Counted from the first letter of the stretch, positions 1 through 6,970 are shown. The stretch is 11,874 bases of DNA from Candidatus Bathyarchaeota archaeon (GCA_020350305.1 CP070709.1:953974-965847); one strand, 5' to 3'. Notes: a model not told the origin generated them from the sequence alone. Made by a program: numbers and translations.

Positions 1-783
1 TCGGAAGAGGCGGATGTGGTCACGGTGAGCCATTATCATTTTGATCACCACACTCCATCATTTATGGACTGGTTCTGCAACTGGTCTTCTGCTGAGATAG
101 CTGAGCGAATCTATGCGGGAAAGCTGGTTCTCGTCAAGGATTATCGAGCTATGATTAACTTCAGTCAGAGGCGTCGAGGTTGGATGTTTAAGAAAACGGG
201 TGGCATGGATGCCGGGAGGCTGGAGGTTGCAGATGGCAGAGCTTTTGAGTTTGGAGAAACGAGGGTGAAGTTTTCTGAGCCCGTTTTCCATGGAGCTGAG
301 AACACTCCGCTAGGGTATGTTTTGATGACCATCGTTCAACGTGGTGATGAGAAGGTGTTGTTTGCTCCTGATGTTCAAGGTCCCATCTACGATCCTACGT
401 TAAAACTGATCCTCAGCGAAAAGCCTCAGTTGATCATCATAGGTGGACCCCCACTTTATTTAGCTGGGTTCAGAGTGTCAGAAGACCACATTCAACGTGG
501 AATGCAAAATCTTGAAACCGTGGTCAAGAGCGTTCCTTTAACGATTTTGGAGCATCATATCCTTCGAGATGAACGGTGGAGGGAATCTTCTCAGCCAATC
601 TTTGATGCGGCTTCAAAAGCAGGGCATGTGGTTGTTACGGCTGCTGAATTTGCAGAGAAAGAAAATAACTTGCTAGAGTTTCGCAGAAAACCACTGTTTG
701 AAACTGAACCGCCAAGCCTCGAGTTCAAAAAATGGATGAAACTGCTGCTCTCTGAAAGAAAAAGGGTCAGACCCCCAATCTAA
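1..783 (+). CDS. UPF0282-type metallo-beta-lactamase-fold hydrolase, 5'-truncated
   Basis: The reading frame is open from the first base, so the gene starts upstream of the window. A GTG at 16 lies inside the conserved sequence and is probably not the start. The first visible residues read SEEADVVTVSHYHFDHH, which contains the HxHxDHH metal-binding motif of the metallo-beta-lactamase fold. The rest (RRRGWMFKKTGG, then a FHG segment, FAPDVQGPIY, LIIIGGPPLYL and LEHHILRD) matches my memory of the archaeal UPF0282 family, which keeps further metal-ligand His and Asp residues. About 260 codons are present; the family is roughly 300 residues, so little is missing. The substrate of UPF0282 proteins is not known to me. 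It is probably a soluble metal-dependent hydrolase. No linked operon partner is visible; the next gene is a tRNA on the other strand. Confidence 0.85.
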   Translation, partial: SEEADVVTVSHYHFDHHTPSFMDWFCNWSSAEIAERIYAGKLVLVKDYRAMINFSQRRRGWMFKKTGGMDAGRLEVADGRAFEFGETRVKFSEPVFHGAENTPLGYVLMTIVQRGDEKVLFAPDVQGPIYDPTLKLILSEKPQLIIIGGPPLYLAGFRVSEDHIQRGMQNLETVVKSVPLTILEHHILRDERWRESSQPIFDAASKAGHVVVTAAEFAEKENNLLEFRRKPLFETEPPSLEFKKWMKLLLSERKRVRPPI

Positions 784-888
784 TTGTACATTTACGAGGT
801 TGCAGCGAAGTCGGGGGACATCTGAAAAACCGTTCTTGAAATCGCTAAAAACAGAAGTACAATCTTTGGTATAACCATTCTCTAATAG

Positions 889-998
889 TGCGGTCGCCGG
901 GATTTGAACCCGGGTCGTCGGCGTGGGAGGCCGAGGTCCTAACCAAGCTCTCCAACTAGGGCGTAGTTCCTCACCCATAGTTTCTAGACTACGACCGC
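889..998 (-). tRNA. tRNA-Gly (anticodon CCC) with a D-loop intron
   Basis: On the minus strand a full cloverleaf can be drawn. The acceptor stem GCGGTCG/CGACCGC is 998-992 with 896-890, and the discriminator A is at 889. The D stem is GTCT/GGAC, the anticodon stem TCGGC/GCCGA (934-930, 922-918), and the loop CTCCCAC gives anticodon CCC at 927-925. The T arm is CCGGG-TTCAAAT-CCCGG. CCA is not encoded. Between G15 and the CTTGGTTA of the D-loop there are about 36 extra bases (948-983). Removing them leaves a normal 74-base tRNA-Gly. The insert folds on itself (AACTA...GGG with CCC...TAGTT), as expected of an archaeal intron cut by the splicing endonuclease. Confidence 0.93.
948..983 (-). other. 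Intron of tRNA-Gly, non-canonical position 15/16
   Basis: The 36-base insert can be modelled as a relaxed bulge-helix-bulge. Three-base bulges AGA (5') and AGC (3') flank a short helix of TCT with GGA, while AACT/AGTT opens the intron hairpin. Cutting after the second base of each bulge joins ...TCTAG to CTTGG..., exactly the usual glycine D-loop. AG occurs on both sides of the junction, so the boundary could shift by one or two bases. The fold was drawn by hand. Confidence 0.75.
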
Positions 999-1024
999 GC
1001 ACACAACAGCATTATAGAACTAGA

Positions 1025-1039
1025 CATAAAACTATATTT
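1025..1039 (-). promoter_or_regulatory. TATA-like element for the tRNA-Gly gene
   Basis: On the minus strand this reads AAATATAGTTTTATG. It lies about 27 to 41 bases before the tRNA 5' end, a usual distance for an archaeal TATA box with a short 5' leader. Which of the two overlapping AT-rich cores is used cannot be told by eye. Confidence 0.4.
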
Positions 1040-1534
1040 CAACCTTTATCAACAATGCAATTAGAAAACCCTGCCAAGACGAGGCCACACCTGTCTCTGT
1101 CCCTCCAACCATAGACCAGACCACACCGCATATACCAAGTTACAGAATTCTCACATAATCCATGTCAAAAAAAACGGATACAAACCCGCCAAAGGACCTC
1201 TTAGGTAGGGGAACCTGTGGTTAAGGAGTACTCACGCTTTTGGAACACAGGAAAACTCGCGTCCTCCAATATAGCCGCCATCTTTTCCCATCTAATCCTA
1301 TCGTGAGTTGAGTAATATTCAAACGCTGTTCACAAAAAGAAGCTCACTTCAAACTTTTAAAAAAAATTAGGTAGGAGGTCTAGAGAGAGACAAAAACAAT
1401 GTAGCAAAAATTAGGGGGGCTATAGGGGGGTCTATAAAGAGAGAGAATACGAAAACAACGTGACAAAAAACAACACTTCCAAAAAACACTGCATCAATCG
1501 ATTCAATAAACTGTTCAAGAAAATTGCAAAAAGG
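1040..1534. other. Gene-free A-rich stretch upstream of the Lrp-family gene
   Basis: I find no convincing gene in roughly 500 bases here. The plus strand is rich in A and poor in T, like the gene that follows. It contains a weak inverted repeat CCTGTG (1214-1219) / CACAGG (1246-1251) and, at 1363-1470, an imperfect tandem repeat listed separately. The one short frame in the stretch (923-1114) mostly overlaps the tRNA and has no family resemblance. Confidence 0.5.
1363..1470 (+). repeat. Imperfect tandem repeat, two units
   Basis: Unit one (about 1363-1410) runs AAAATTAG, then GGTCTAGAGAGAGAC, then AAAAACAATGTAGCAAAAA. Unit two (about 1406-1470) runs AAAATTAG, a G-rich insert, GGTCTATAAAGAGAGAGA, then GAAAACAACGTGACAAAAAA. 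The order of blocks is the same; unit two has a longer centre. It ends about 65 bases before the TATA box of the Lrp-family gene, so it could hold regulator sites. That role is a guess. Confidence 0.45.
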
Positions 1535-1542
1535 TTTAAATA
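1535..1542 (+). promoter_or_regulatory. TATA box of the Lrp-family gene (leaderless promoter)
   Basis: TTTAAATA is preceded by the purine-rich BRE-like GCAAAAAGG (1526-1534). The box centre is about 27 bases upstream of the ATG at 1566, so transcription would start at or next to the start codon. No Shine-Dalgarno sequence is present, in keeping with a leaderless mRNA. Confidence 0.75.
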
Positions 1543-1565
1543 ATTTGAATCATTAATCCGTGGCT

Positions 1566-2042
1566 ATGCCAAAAGAAAAAATGATAAAACTCTTGTACGA
1601 ACTAATGAAAAACTCAAAAAGAAGCGACAGAGACCTCGCAAAAATCCTAAAAGTCTCACAACCAACCATCACTAGAACAAGAAAAAAACTACAAGAAACA
1701 GGGTACATACGAGGCTACACAGTCTTACCAGATCTAGCAAAACTTGGATACGAAATCGCAGCCTTCACATTCATGAACGTCACTCAGCCGGACATAAAAG
1801 CCAAAATAAAAGAAATCAAAGAAAACCCAAAAATCCTATTCGCATCCACAGGCAACGGATTACGCGGGTTCAACTGCACAATAATATCTTTACACAAGGA
1901 TTTCACAGACTTTGACCAATTTATGTTAGACATGAGGTCAAGATGGACTGCAAACACAACAGACATCGAGAACTTCCTAGTCCCACTAAAAGGCATAACA
2001 CTGAAAGACTTCTCCTTCAAACAAATAGGAGAAATAAAATAG
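1566..2042 (+). CDS. Lrp/AsnC-family transcriptional regulator
   Basis: The product is 158 residues, a normal size for the family. Residues 5-50 form the winged helix-turn-helix (KRSDRDLAKILKVSQPTITR, then KKLQETGYIRGY), in which SQPTITRTRKKL is the recognition-helix region. The remainder would be an alpha/beta ligand-binding or oligomerisation domain, though it matches the usual RAM domain only loosely. A GTG at 1560 is in frame, but the TATA box spacing favours ATG 1566 as a leaderless start. Effector and targets cannot be told; family members are usually autoregulated or respond to amino acids. The coding strand is markedly A-rich and T-poor (27 A and 7 T in 1621-1680, counted by hand), and codons ending in A or C dominate. 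This differs from the other genes here and may mean recent transfer. The gene stands alone, convergent with DUF1028. Confidence 0.85.
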   Translation: MPKEKMIKLLYELMKNSKRSDRDLAKILKVSQPTITRTRKKLQETGYIRGYTVLPDLAKLGYEIAAFTFMNVTQPDIKAKIKEIKENPKILFASTGNGLRGFNCTIISLHKDFTDFDQFMLDMRSRWTANTTDIENFLVPLKGITLKDFSFKQIGEIK

Positions 2043-2047
2043 TTACC

Positions 2048-2099
2048 AAAAAGCTCAATCCGAGGACAGACCAACAAATCATAAAACGAGCTTTTTTTT
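2048..2099 (+). terminator. Stem-loop terminator between convergent genes
   Basis: AAAAAGCTC (2048-2056) pairs with GAGCTTTTT (2088-2096), and the T run continues to 2099. The loop is about 31 bases. It sits six bases after the Lrp-family stop codon. The run of A on the left arm means it could also serve the opposing DUF1028 transcript, whose stop codon overlaps the T run. Confidence 0.6.
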
Positions 2100-2724
2100 A
2101 CATTCCCTCCAATTCTTTACAGATTTCAAAAACTCTCCTCAATTCCCCAACAGGATCCCGATGCTCATCAACCCTCAAATCAAGTAAGGGATGAGCCCCC
2201 AACTGTTCCTTTTGCGCTACAAGTAATGCAGCAGACGTTTTCCCTCGCTTATCGCCTCCAGCCTTCTGTCCAGCCTCCAAAGCTTTCATCAATCTCTCCG
2301 ATAACTCTCCTTCTGAACTTTCAAACACCCGAGCCATCGCATCAATAACGCTGTTTCCAACAAGCATGTTACCAGCGACTACATAATCTTTGCCAACCAA
2401 ATGCCCCTTCCAGTCAACGGTTTCCCTACCAGTGAACGCGGCGCCTCTTCCTTCTTTATCTATGATAATCACCTGTCTTGACTCCCGATCAGGATCCTCT
2501 TTCAGCATAGTCTCCAGAGCTGTTTGCGCAGAGAAACCCATCTTTAACAGTTTTAACCCGTCTATACCGTAAAAAACATTGGTGTCAGCTTGAGTCGCTA
2601 CGGCACCGACTCTTGCCTTAACATGGGGAACTCGGCTTCCAACTGCAGGAGCAGCAGTTGAGACACAAACGCCCAAAGCTAGTGTTTCTGTACATCTAGC
2701 GACTAGGGAAAATGTCCCAAAAAT
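2098..2724 (-). CDS. DUF1028 family protein (Ntn-hydrolase-like), apparent ATT start
   Basis: The protein reads (I)FGTFSLVAR..., then VGSRVPHVKARVGAVATQADTNVFYG, and ends with PLLDLRVDEHRDPVGELRRVFEICKEL. These match the beginning, middle and end of the DUF1028 family, usually assigned to the Ntn-hydrolase superfamily; its substrate is not established. The first conventional start codon in frame, TTG at 2676, would remove the conserved TFSLVAR strand. Upstream of it, as far as the in-frame TGA at 2745-2743, there is no ATG, GTG or TTG. An ATT at 2724-2722 lies seven bases after the Shine-Dalgarno GGAGG, so translation probably starts there (208 residues). The residues before the conserved Thr are Gly-Thr, so self-processing at Gly/Thr is conceivable. 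The gene begins about 42 bases after the Lhr stop codon and is probably co-transcribed with it. Confidence 0.8.
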   Translation of the reverse strand: MFGTFSLVARCTETLALGVCVSTAAPAVGSRVPHVKARVGAVATQADTNVFYGIDGLKLLKMGFSAQTALETMLKEDPDRESRQVIIIDKEGRGAAFTGRETVDWKGHLVGKDYVVAGNMLVGNSVIDAMARVFESSEGELSERLMKALEAGQKAGGDKRGKTSAALLVAQKEQLGAHPLLDLRVDEHRDPVGELRRVFEICKELEGM

Positions 2725-2730
2725 CTCAAT

Positions 2731-2742
2731 CCCTCCCTCAGA
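2731..2742 (-). promoter_or_regulatory. Shine-Dalgarno that decides the DUF1028 start
   Basis: On the minus strand this reads TCTGAGGGAGGG. GGAGG is seven bases before the ATT at 2724 and one base before another ATT at 2730. No usable ATG, GTG or TTG lies at a suitable distance, which supports initiation at ATT 2724. Confidence 0.6.
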
Positions 2743-2766
2743 TCACGTCTTGACTGCCAAAGGCTT

Positions 2767-5679
2767 TCATCTTTGTTCAAAACGTTTTTCCTCTCTATCA
2801 TCCCAGTATGGCCGTGTTTTCAAGTATTGAATTTTGGCTTTCAGAAGATCCATGTAAAAGTCGTCTTCGTTAGGGTGCATTTTCCCCAGTATTCTGAAAG
2901 CAGTCTCAGGCCCAACTCCTCTGACTTGTAAGGCAAGCAACGCTCTTTTACCATGGCTGAGGACTAGGTCTGCCGTGCGTCTGGCATAAGTTAATTGTTC
3001 CAGCTCCTCATCGCTCAACTCTTTTCCCTCCAGTCTTCGGTTGAGAATGTTACGGAGTCCGTTTGGATCTTGACCAAAGCGGAGGGACGCCAACAAGCCA
3101 GCTCCACACCTTCCGCATGTCGGTTTCTCGGGCAGTTCACGTATCCGTTTTTCCACCGTACGATGGCCACAAGAAAGACATAGAAGCAATGTTTTTCTCG
3201 CCAAGATTGCTCTCTTCATTCGTTCAATGTTGCTCAGTACAACGCGTTCAGGCGCCATGAGCTCTGGTATTTCGGAATATTTTGCGAGAATGTGATAGCC
3301 TAGAGGCGTGGGTTTTTCTAAACAAAACAGGGTGCTTATTCCAATTTTGCCCTTATCAATACTCTTCATAATTTGCTTTACTGAGGGAAGATCCACCTTT
3401 TCCAGCATGGCCTCACGGAGTGTCTCTTCATAGACTGGCGTCTTTTTGAACCGTTTTGGTAGTTCTGCGAGTCTTTTGGGCCCCATGGTTCTTCCACGAG
3501 GCAAAGCGCCGAACCGTTCAGCAACAAACTTCATCTTAGAGGCAAAGGGGAAGCGTGCCTTGAGATAATCGCCAAACGCTTGATCTACGTCTTCTTCTGT
3601 TAACTCAAAAAGGAGAAGCTGAATCTTCCCAAGATCATGAGATTCTGTTTCTCTAGGCATCTCGACCAGAATTCGATAACCATCGTTCCACCAGCCAGTT
3701 ATAAGCTCATGATCTGAAAGAATAGAGTCGAAAATACAACCTAAAGTTCGATTCACAACCTCTCCAAAACATGCGTGGATGACTAAGTATTTGTCAAAAG
3801 CTTCAATGAGAATGTGATTGTTAGTTGGAAGAGGAGCGCCCCGCGTTAAATGTCCATGAACCTCTTCAACGGGATTTAGCAATGTCAATCCATTAGTAGA
3901 AAGCTTTTTTGCAAGTTTTTCAGCTACGGCCTTGACGTTTTTCTCTCGGTTCAACTCTTTAGCAATGTCTCTTCGAAGTCTGCCTACTTGCTGAGCGAGG
4001 GCAAGTGGCACTGGAAGCATTTCGCCGTCCCAGCCTGGGATGGCTGCCATAGGGTCCTCGGAGGGGACTACGTAAACGTTGCCTGTTTCATCTTCTATCT
4101 GGACGATTCGCCACACTTTGCCTCGGCATATGAAATTGAGCCCTACTCGCGCTCTAAGGGCCATGAACTCGTCACCGAGCGTACCAACACGGTGGTCGGA
4201 GAGTATGTCTATGATGGGATATCGTCTTTCGTCGGGGATCATTGAGAGATTCTCGTAATAATACAGCCTAGTTCTTCGCGTCTTCTTCAACATGTTTCCT
4301 TCAATTCGTAATTCTCTCAACCTATGTAGATAATTTACAACATCTAAAAGTTTGGCTTTAGAGAGATTTCGATACGGGTATGCTTGACGCAAAATTCGAA
4401 AAACATGACTGACAGTTGTTCTCCGTTGATCTAACAATATTCCAGCAATCTGATGTGCCAACACGTCCAATGCGTTGTCATGTATAGAAATCGGTTCTAA
4501 GCAACCTTTGTAGGCTTGTTGTGTGGCGGCCACTGCTTCTAGTGTATCGTCAGACGACGCTGTGATGATTACACCCTTTGAAGTGAGATCTAGTTTATGT
4601 CCGCTTCTGCCCACGCGTTGGATCAAGCTGGTTACTTGGCGCGGGGACAAGTATTGAATGACCAAGTCGATGTGTCCAATGTCAATTCCCAGTTGCAGGG
4701 TGCTGGTGCACACGATCGCCTTGAGAACTTTCGCTTTAAACTCGTCTTCGATAAGGCTTCTTTCTTCTCTGGATAAGGATCCATGGTGAACTGCTATGCC
4801 GGATGTGAGTTGGTTGAATTTGTGTCCGAGCATTTCAGCGTTGGTTCGAGCGTTGACGAAGATTAGGGTGGAAGTGTTGTTTTTCACTAGGTTCAATATT
4901 CTTCTTATCCTCGCTGCGGCCTCGGGGGCTGTTCTCAGTTTTTGGGCCATATCGTAATCTAGATCTGCAGGAAGAACGTTTTCCACGGCATATTGGTAAC
5001 CCTTTGGCAAGGGCACAGTAGTCACTTTGATGGGGCGATTTGTTCCAGCAATGAATTTTGCTACTTTCTGGGGGTTGCCGACGGTGGCGGACAAGCCGAC
5101 TCTTTGAAACTCTTTTCCAGTGATTTCATTTAGTCTTTCTAATGCAACTGTGAGCTGGACTCCGCGCTTATCCTCCGCGATCTCGTGAACTTCGTCTATA
5201 ATGACAAACCGAACTTGGCTGAGATGTCTTTGCATACGGGAGCCTGGCAGAATGGCCTGCAGTGTTTCTGGGGTTGTTACAAGCATATTAGGTGGGCGGA
5301 GTGCTTGTCTTCGGCGGATTTTGATTTCGGTGTCGCCATGTCGCACTTCTGCTGAAATGTCGAGGTGAAATGCCCAGTCGGATAAGCGTAATATCATGTC
5401 ACGGTTGAGAGCGCGAAGTGGCGTAATGTAGATGATGGATATTCCTTTTTTGTCTGGTTGCTGAATGAAGTTGGAGAGAATAGGGAGAAGAACAGCCTCG
5501 GTTTTTCCGCTTCCTGTTGGCGCGATTAGTAAAACATTTTCTTCTTTTAAAATGGGTGGGATAGCCTTAACCTGTGGTGCGGTGGGCGCGGAGAATCCTA
5601 ACTGGGTTAAAGTATTACGCACTGGTTTTGCGAGCAGATCAAAAACGTTTGAACACATCGGCATTTTTTCTTCTGTCAA
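2767..5679 (-). CDS. lhr: Lhr-type ATP-dependent superfamily 2 helicase
   Basis: This is a 970-residue DNA/RNA helicase of the large helicase-related family, thought to act in repair or RNA metabolism. Visible motifs are APTGSGKT (Walker A, 53-60), TTPETLQ (about 125-131), DEVH (motif II, 162-165), SAT (motif III, 197-199), TSTLQLGIDIG (325-335) and QRVGRSGH (motif VI, 354-361). These are followed by the winged-helix and Lhr-core regions. Cysteines 834, 837, 855 and 858 (CLSC...CGRC) form a likely zinc ribbon. A helix-hairpin-helix-like stretch (VRGVGPETAFRIL) lies near residues 919-931. The start is TTG 5679, because GGAGGG lies about 9 bases upstream (minus strand); the ATG codons at residues 6 and 8 lack such a site. 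A TATA-like ATTAAAAA (5735-5742) could drive it. DUF1028 follows directly. Confidence 0.93.
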   Translation of the reverse strand: MTEEKMPMCSNVFDLLAKPVRNTLTQLGFSAPTAPQVKAIPPILKEENVLLIAPTGSGKTEAVLLPILSNFIQQPDKKGISIIYITPLRALNRDMILRLSDWAFHLDISAEVRHGDTEIKIRRRQALRPPNMLVTTPETLQAILPGSRMQRHLSQVRFVIIDEVHEIAEDKRGVQLTVALERLNEITGKEFQRVGLSATVGNPQKVAKFIAGTNRPIKVTTVPLPKGYQYAVENVLPADLDYDMAQKLRTAPEAAARIRRILNLVKNNTSTLIFVNARTNAEMLGHKFNQLTSGIAVHHGSLSREERSLIEDEFKAKVLKAIVCTSTLQLGIDIGHIDLVIQYLSPRQVTSLIQRVGRSGHKLDLTSKGVIITASSDDTLEAVAATQQAYKGCLEPISIHDNALDVLAHQIAGILLDQRRTTVSHVFRILRQAYPYRNLSKAKLLDVVNYLHRLRELRIEGNMLKKTRRTRLYYYENLSMIPDERRYPIIDILSDHRVGTLGDEFMALRARVGLNFICRGKVWRIVQIEDETGNVYVVPSEDPMAAIPGWDGEMLPVPLALAQQVGRLRRDIAKELNREKNVKAVAEKLAKKLSTNGLTLLNPVEEVHGHLTRGAPLPTNNHILIEAFDKYLVIHACFGEVVNRTLGCIFDSILSDHELITGWWNDGYRILVEMPRETESHDLGKIQLLLFELTEEDVDQAFGDYLKARFPFASKMKFVAERFGALPRGRTMGPKRLAELPKRFKKTPVYEETLREAMLEKVDLPSVKQIMKSIDKGKIGISTLFCLEKPTPLGYHILAKYSEIPELMAPERVVLSNIERMKRAILARKTLLLCLSCGHRTVEKRIRELPEKPTCGRCGAGLLASLRFGQDPNGLRNILNRRLEGKELSDEELEQLTYARRTADLVLSHGKRALLALQVRGVGPETAFRILGKMHPNEDDFYMDLLKAKIQYLKTRPYWDDREEKRFEQR

Positions 5680-5734
5680 GTCGTTGATCCCTCCTCACTC
5701 TGTAGCTGTTCTCATAAAGCTCGAGTGCAGACGG

Positions 5735-5742
5735 ATTAAAAA
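5735..5742 (-). promoter_or_regulatory. Possible TATA box of the lhr gene
   Basis: On the minus strand this reads TTTTTAAT. Transcription would begin near 5712, leaving a leader of about 33 bases that contains the Shine-Dalgarno GAGGAGG used by lhr. The match to the consensus is moderate. Confidence 0.35.
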
Positions 5743-5812
5743 TCATTTTGGAGTTACTCAACTGCTACAAAAATAATGAAAGCTAACACTAATACAAAGA
5801 GAGAGGAGGCGT

Positions 5813-5863
5813 ATGGGAAATTCGAAAGATGGTTCGTTCTATTGCCGAGACCCACTTAAATAG
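5813..5863 (+). other. Possible 16-codon small ORF with strong Shine-Dalgarno
   Basis: ATG 5813 follows GGAGG with a three-base gap and opens a frame reading MGNSKDGSFYCRDPLK before TAG. It lies between genes that run on the minus strand and overlaps the 3' end of the membrane-protein gene. No promoter is evident and I recognise no family. The strong ribosome-binding site is the only support, so it may be chance. Confidence 0.15.
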
Positions 5864-6075
5864 ACCCAAAGTACTAGCATTACAAGGGTCAGCAAGGCAC
5901 CGGCAAGCCCCGATACCACCCACTCTACTTGAAGTATGGTTGGAAAAGTCCTTAGCAGCCAAGGCCAAGCCGTGTGATAGAGAAGGTTAGCAGCGATTCC
6001 AGCAAAGAAACCCAACAACGCAAAGGTCCCAAGCACTTTTATTCTTTCACTCATTTTAGTCACTTGGTTTAACAT
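5839..6075 (-). CDS. Small membrane protein with two predicted helices, unknown function
   Basis: The frame encodes 78 residues from ATG 6075, or 71 from ATG 6054 (MSERIKVLG...). The second start has a weak GTGA ribosome-binding match five bases before it and gives a Lys/Arg-containing N-terminus, so it is plausible. There are two hydrophobic spans: about residues 15-32 (LGTFALLGFFAGIAANLL) and 50-73 (VVSGLAGALLTLVMLVLWVYL). They are joined by a Trp- and Pro-rich loop (YHTAWPWLLRTFPTIL). The sequence is not low-complexity, and such a hydrophobic profile with positive N-terminal residues is unlikely by chance. I recognise no family. It is divergent from the cdv cluster and 160 bases upstream of lhr. 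A TATA-like ATTAATAG (6117-6124, minus strand) could be its promoter. Confidence 0.6.
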   Translation of the reverse strand: MLNQVTKMSERIKVLGTFALLGFFAGIAANLLYHTAWPWLLRTFPTILQVEWVVSGLAGALLTLVMLVLWVYLSGSRQ

Positions 6076-6189
6076 TCTAGATTTCGTGCTTTTTAGCCTA
6101 ACTTACACAATTTTGTCTATTAATGCAAATTCGCCCAGTCTCCATTCTCATATTGGATTTAAAGCTCAAAACGGAAAGGAAAGCCAGAT

Positions 6190-6214
6190 ATACGCTTAGA
6201 GATATACTCATATG
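6190..6214 (+). repeat. Direct repeat, upstream copy, in the cdv promoter
   Basis: This copy begins ATACGCTTAGAGA and ends ACTCATATG. It matches the copy at 6240-6264 at 20 of 25 positions, and the two starts are exactly 50 bp apart. It lies just upstream of the TATA-like box, where an activator or repressor could bind. Confidence 0.55.
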
Positions 6215-6223
6215 TTCTCTACA

Positions 6224-6231
6224 TATTAATA
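6224..6231 (+). promoter_or_regulatory. TATA-like box of the cdv cluster
   Basis: TATTAATA lies about 54 bases before the first cdv start codon, predicting transcription from around 6254 and a leader of about 25 bases. The leader contains the Shine-Dalgarno GAGAGGA (6264-6270), seven bases before ATG 6278. The match to the consensus is moderate, but position and flanking repeats support it. Confidence 0.45.
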
Positions 6232-6239
6232 ACGTAATA

Positions 6240-6264
6240 ATACGCTTAAAGAGCCACTCATTTG
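6240..6264 (+). repeat. Direct repeat, downstream copy, in the cdv promoter
   Basis: This copy begins ATACGCTTAAAGA and ends ACTCATTTG. It covers the predicted transcription start and ends at the ribosome-binding site of the first cdv gene. A protein bound here would be placed to repress; paired with the upstream copy, about five helical turns away, looping or cooperative binding is possible. Confidence 0.55.
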
Positions 6265-6277
6265 AGAGGAAATCAAA

Positions 6278-6934
6278 ATGCCAGACAAATTTGTTAAACG
6301 ATGGGGAGAAGGATACAACAAAACACCACTTACCACAAAAATCAAAGAAGCCGTCCGCCCTCAAGGTCCATTGAAACCGCGCTTGGATTTTGCGATCAGA
6401 CGCATCGAAATGCAAGTTCAGAAACTAGACAAAGCATCCGATCGATTCACAGACCGTGACAAGTCAATTTTTAAACGAATCGTTGACGCATACACAAAAC
6501 ATGACACGCCACGTGCCAACGTTTTTGCCAGCGAACTAGCCGAAATACGCAAAATGGAAAAAATGATAATGCACGCAAGGCTCGCCTTAGAGCAGATTGT
6601 CCTTAGGTTAAGAACAGTTTCGGAGCTTGGCGACATAGTCACCACGCTTGCTCCAGCAGTAGGCGTGCTACGTAGCATTCAAACAGGGATGGCCAATATC
6701 TTTCCGGAAGCAGAAAAGGAATTTGGACAAATTGGAAACATGCTCAGCGGGATAATCGTAGACGCCGGTCAGACTACCGGGTTGAACCTGGACTTTGAAG
6801 CGTCAAATGAAGATGCACAGAAGATTTTATCTGAAGCAGCCACAGTTGCGGAGCAGAAGATCAAAGAGAAGTTCCCTGAGTTGCCTGCGGGTATACCATC
6901 AATAGGCGAAGAGGCCCCAACTGAAATCGGATGA
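6278..6934 (+). CDS. cdvB: ESCRT-III (Snf7/CdvB-type) protein without winged helix
   Basis: The 218-residue product has the ESCRT-III core. A basic first helix (residues 19-55, LKPRLDFAIRRIEMQVQKLDKASDRF) is followed by long charged helices to about residue 150, including the conserved RANVFASELAEIRKMEK (79-95). After a linker comes FPELPAGIP (199-207), a good MIM2-type peptide for the MIT domain of CdvC. It ends there, so it lacks the winged helix that CdvA binds in the CdvB encoded two genes downstream. In Sulfolobus such short paralogues (CdvB1-B3) act in constriction and are encoded away from cdvA; here one leads the cluster. ATG 6278 has the Shine-Dalgarno GAGAGGA seven bases before it. 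The gene symbol is at family level only. Confidence 0.88.
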   Translation: MPDKFVKRWGEGYNKTPLTTKIKEAVRPQGPLKPRLDFAIRRIEMQVQKLDKASDRFTDRDKSIFKRIVDAYTKHDTPRANVFASELAEIRKMEKMIMHARLALEQIVLRLRTVSELGDIVTTLAPAVGVLRSIQTGMANIFPEAEKEFGQIGNMLSGIIVDAGQTTGLNLDFEASNEDAQKILSEAATVAEQKIKEKFPELPAGIPSIGEEAPTEIG

Positions 6935-6970
6935 TCTCATCGATTGATGCATACTATGGAAGGTGAAATT

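Noticed and set aside
673..1002. 109-residue frame on the minus strand
   Set aside because: It runs through the tRNA-Gly and into the 3' end of the UPF0282 gene, and has no family-like sequence.
1214..1251. CCTGTG/CACAGG hairpin as a riboswitch or terminator
   Set aside because: Only six pairs with a 26-base loop, no T run and no known aptamer core.
3988..4245. Plus-strand frames inside lhr (also 2995-3260 and 5465-5776)
   Set aside because: They are antisense shadows of the helicase, with no recognisable product.
6098..6415. 105-residue minus-strand frame overlapping the cdv promoter
   Set aside because: It is antisense to the first ESCRT-III gene and its promoter repeats, and its Phe/Ser-rich product resembles no family.
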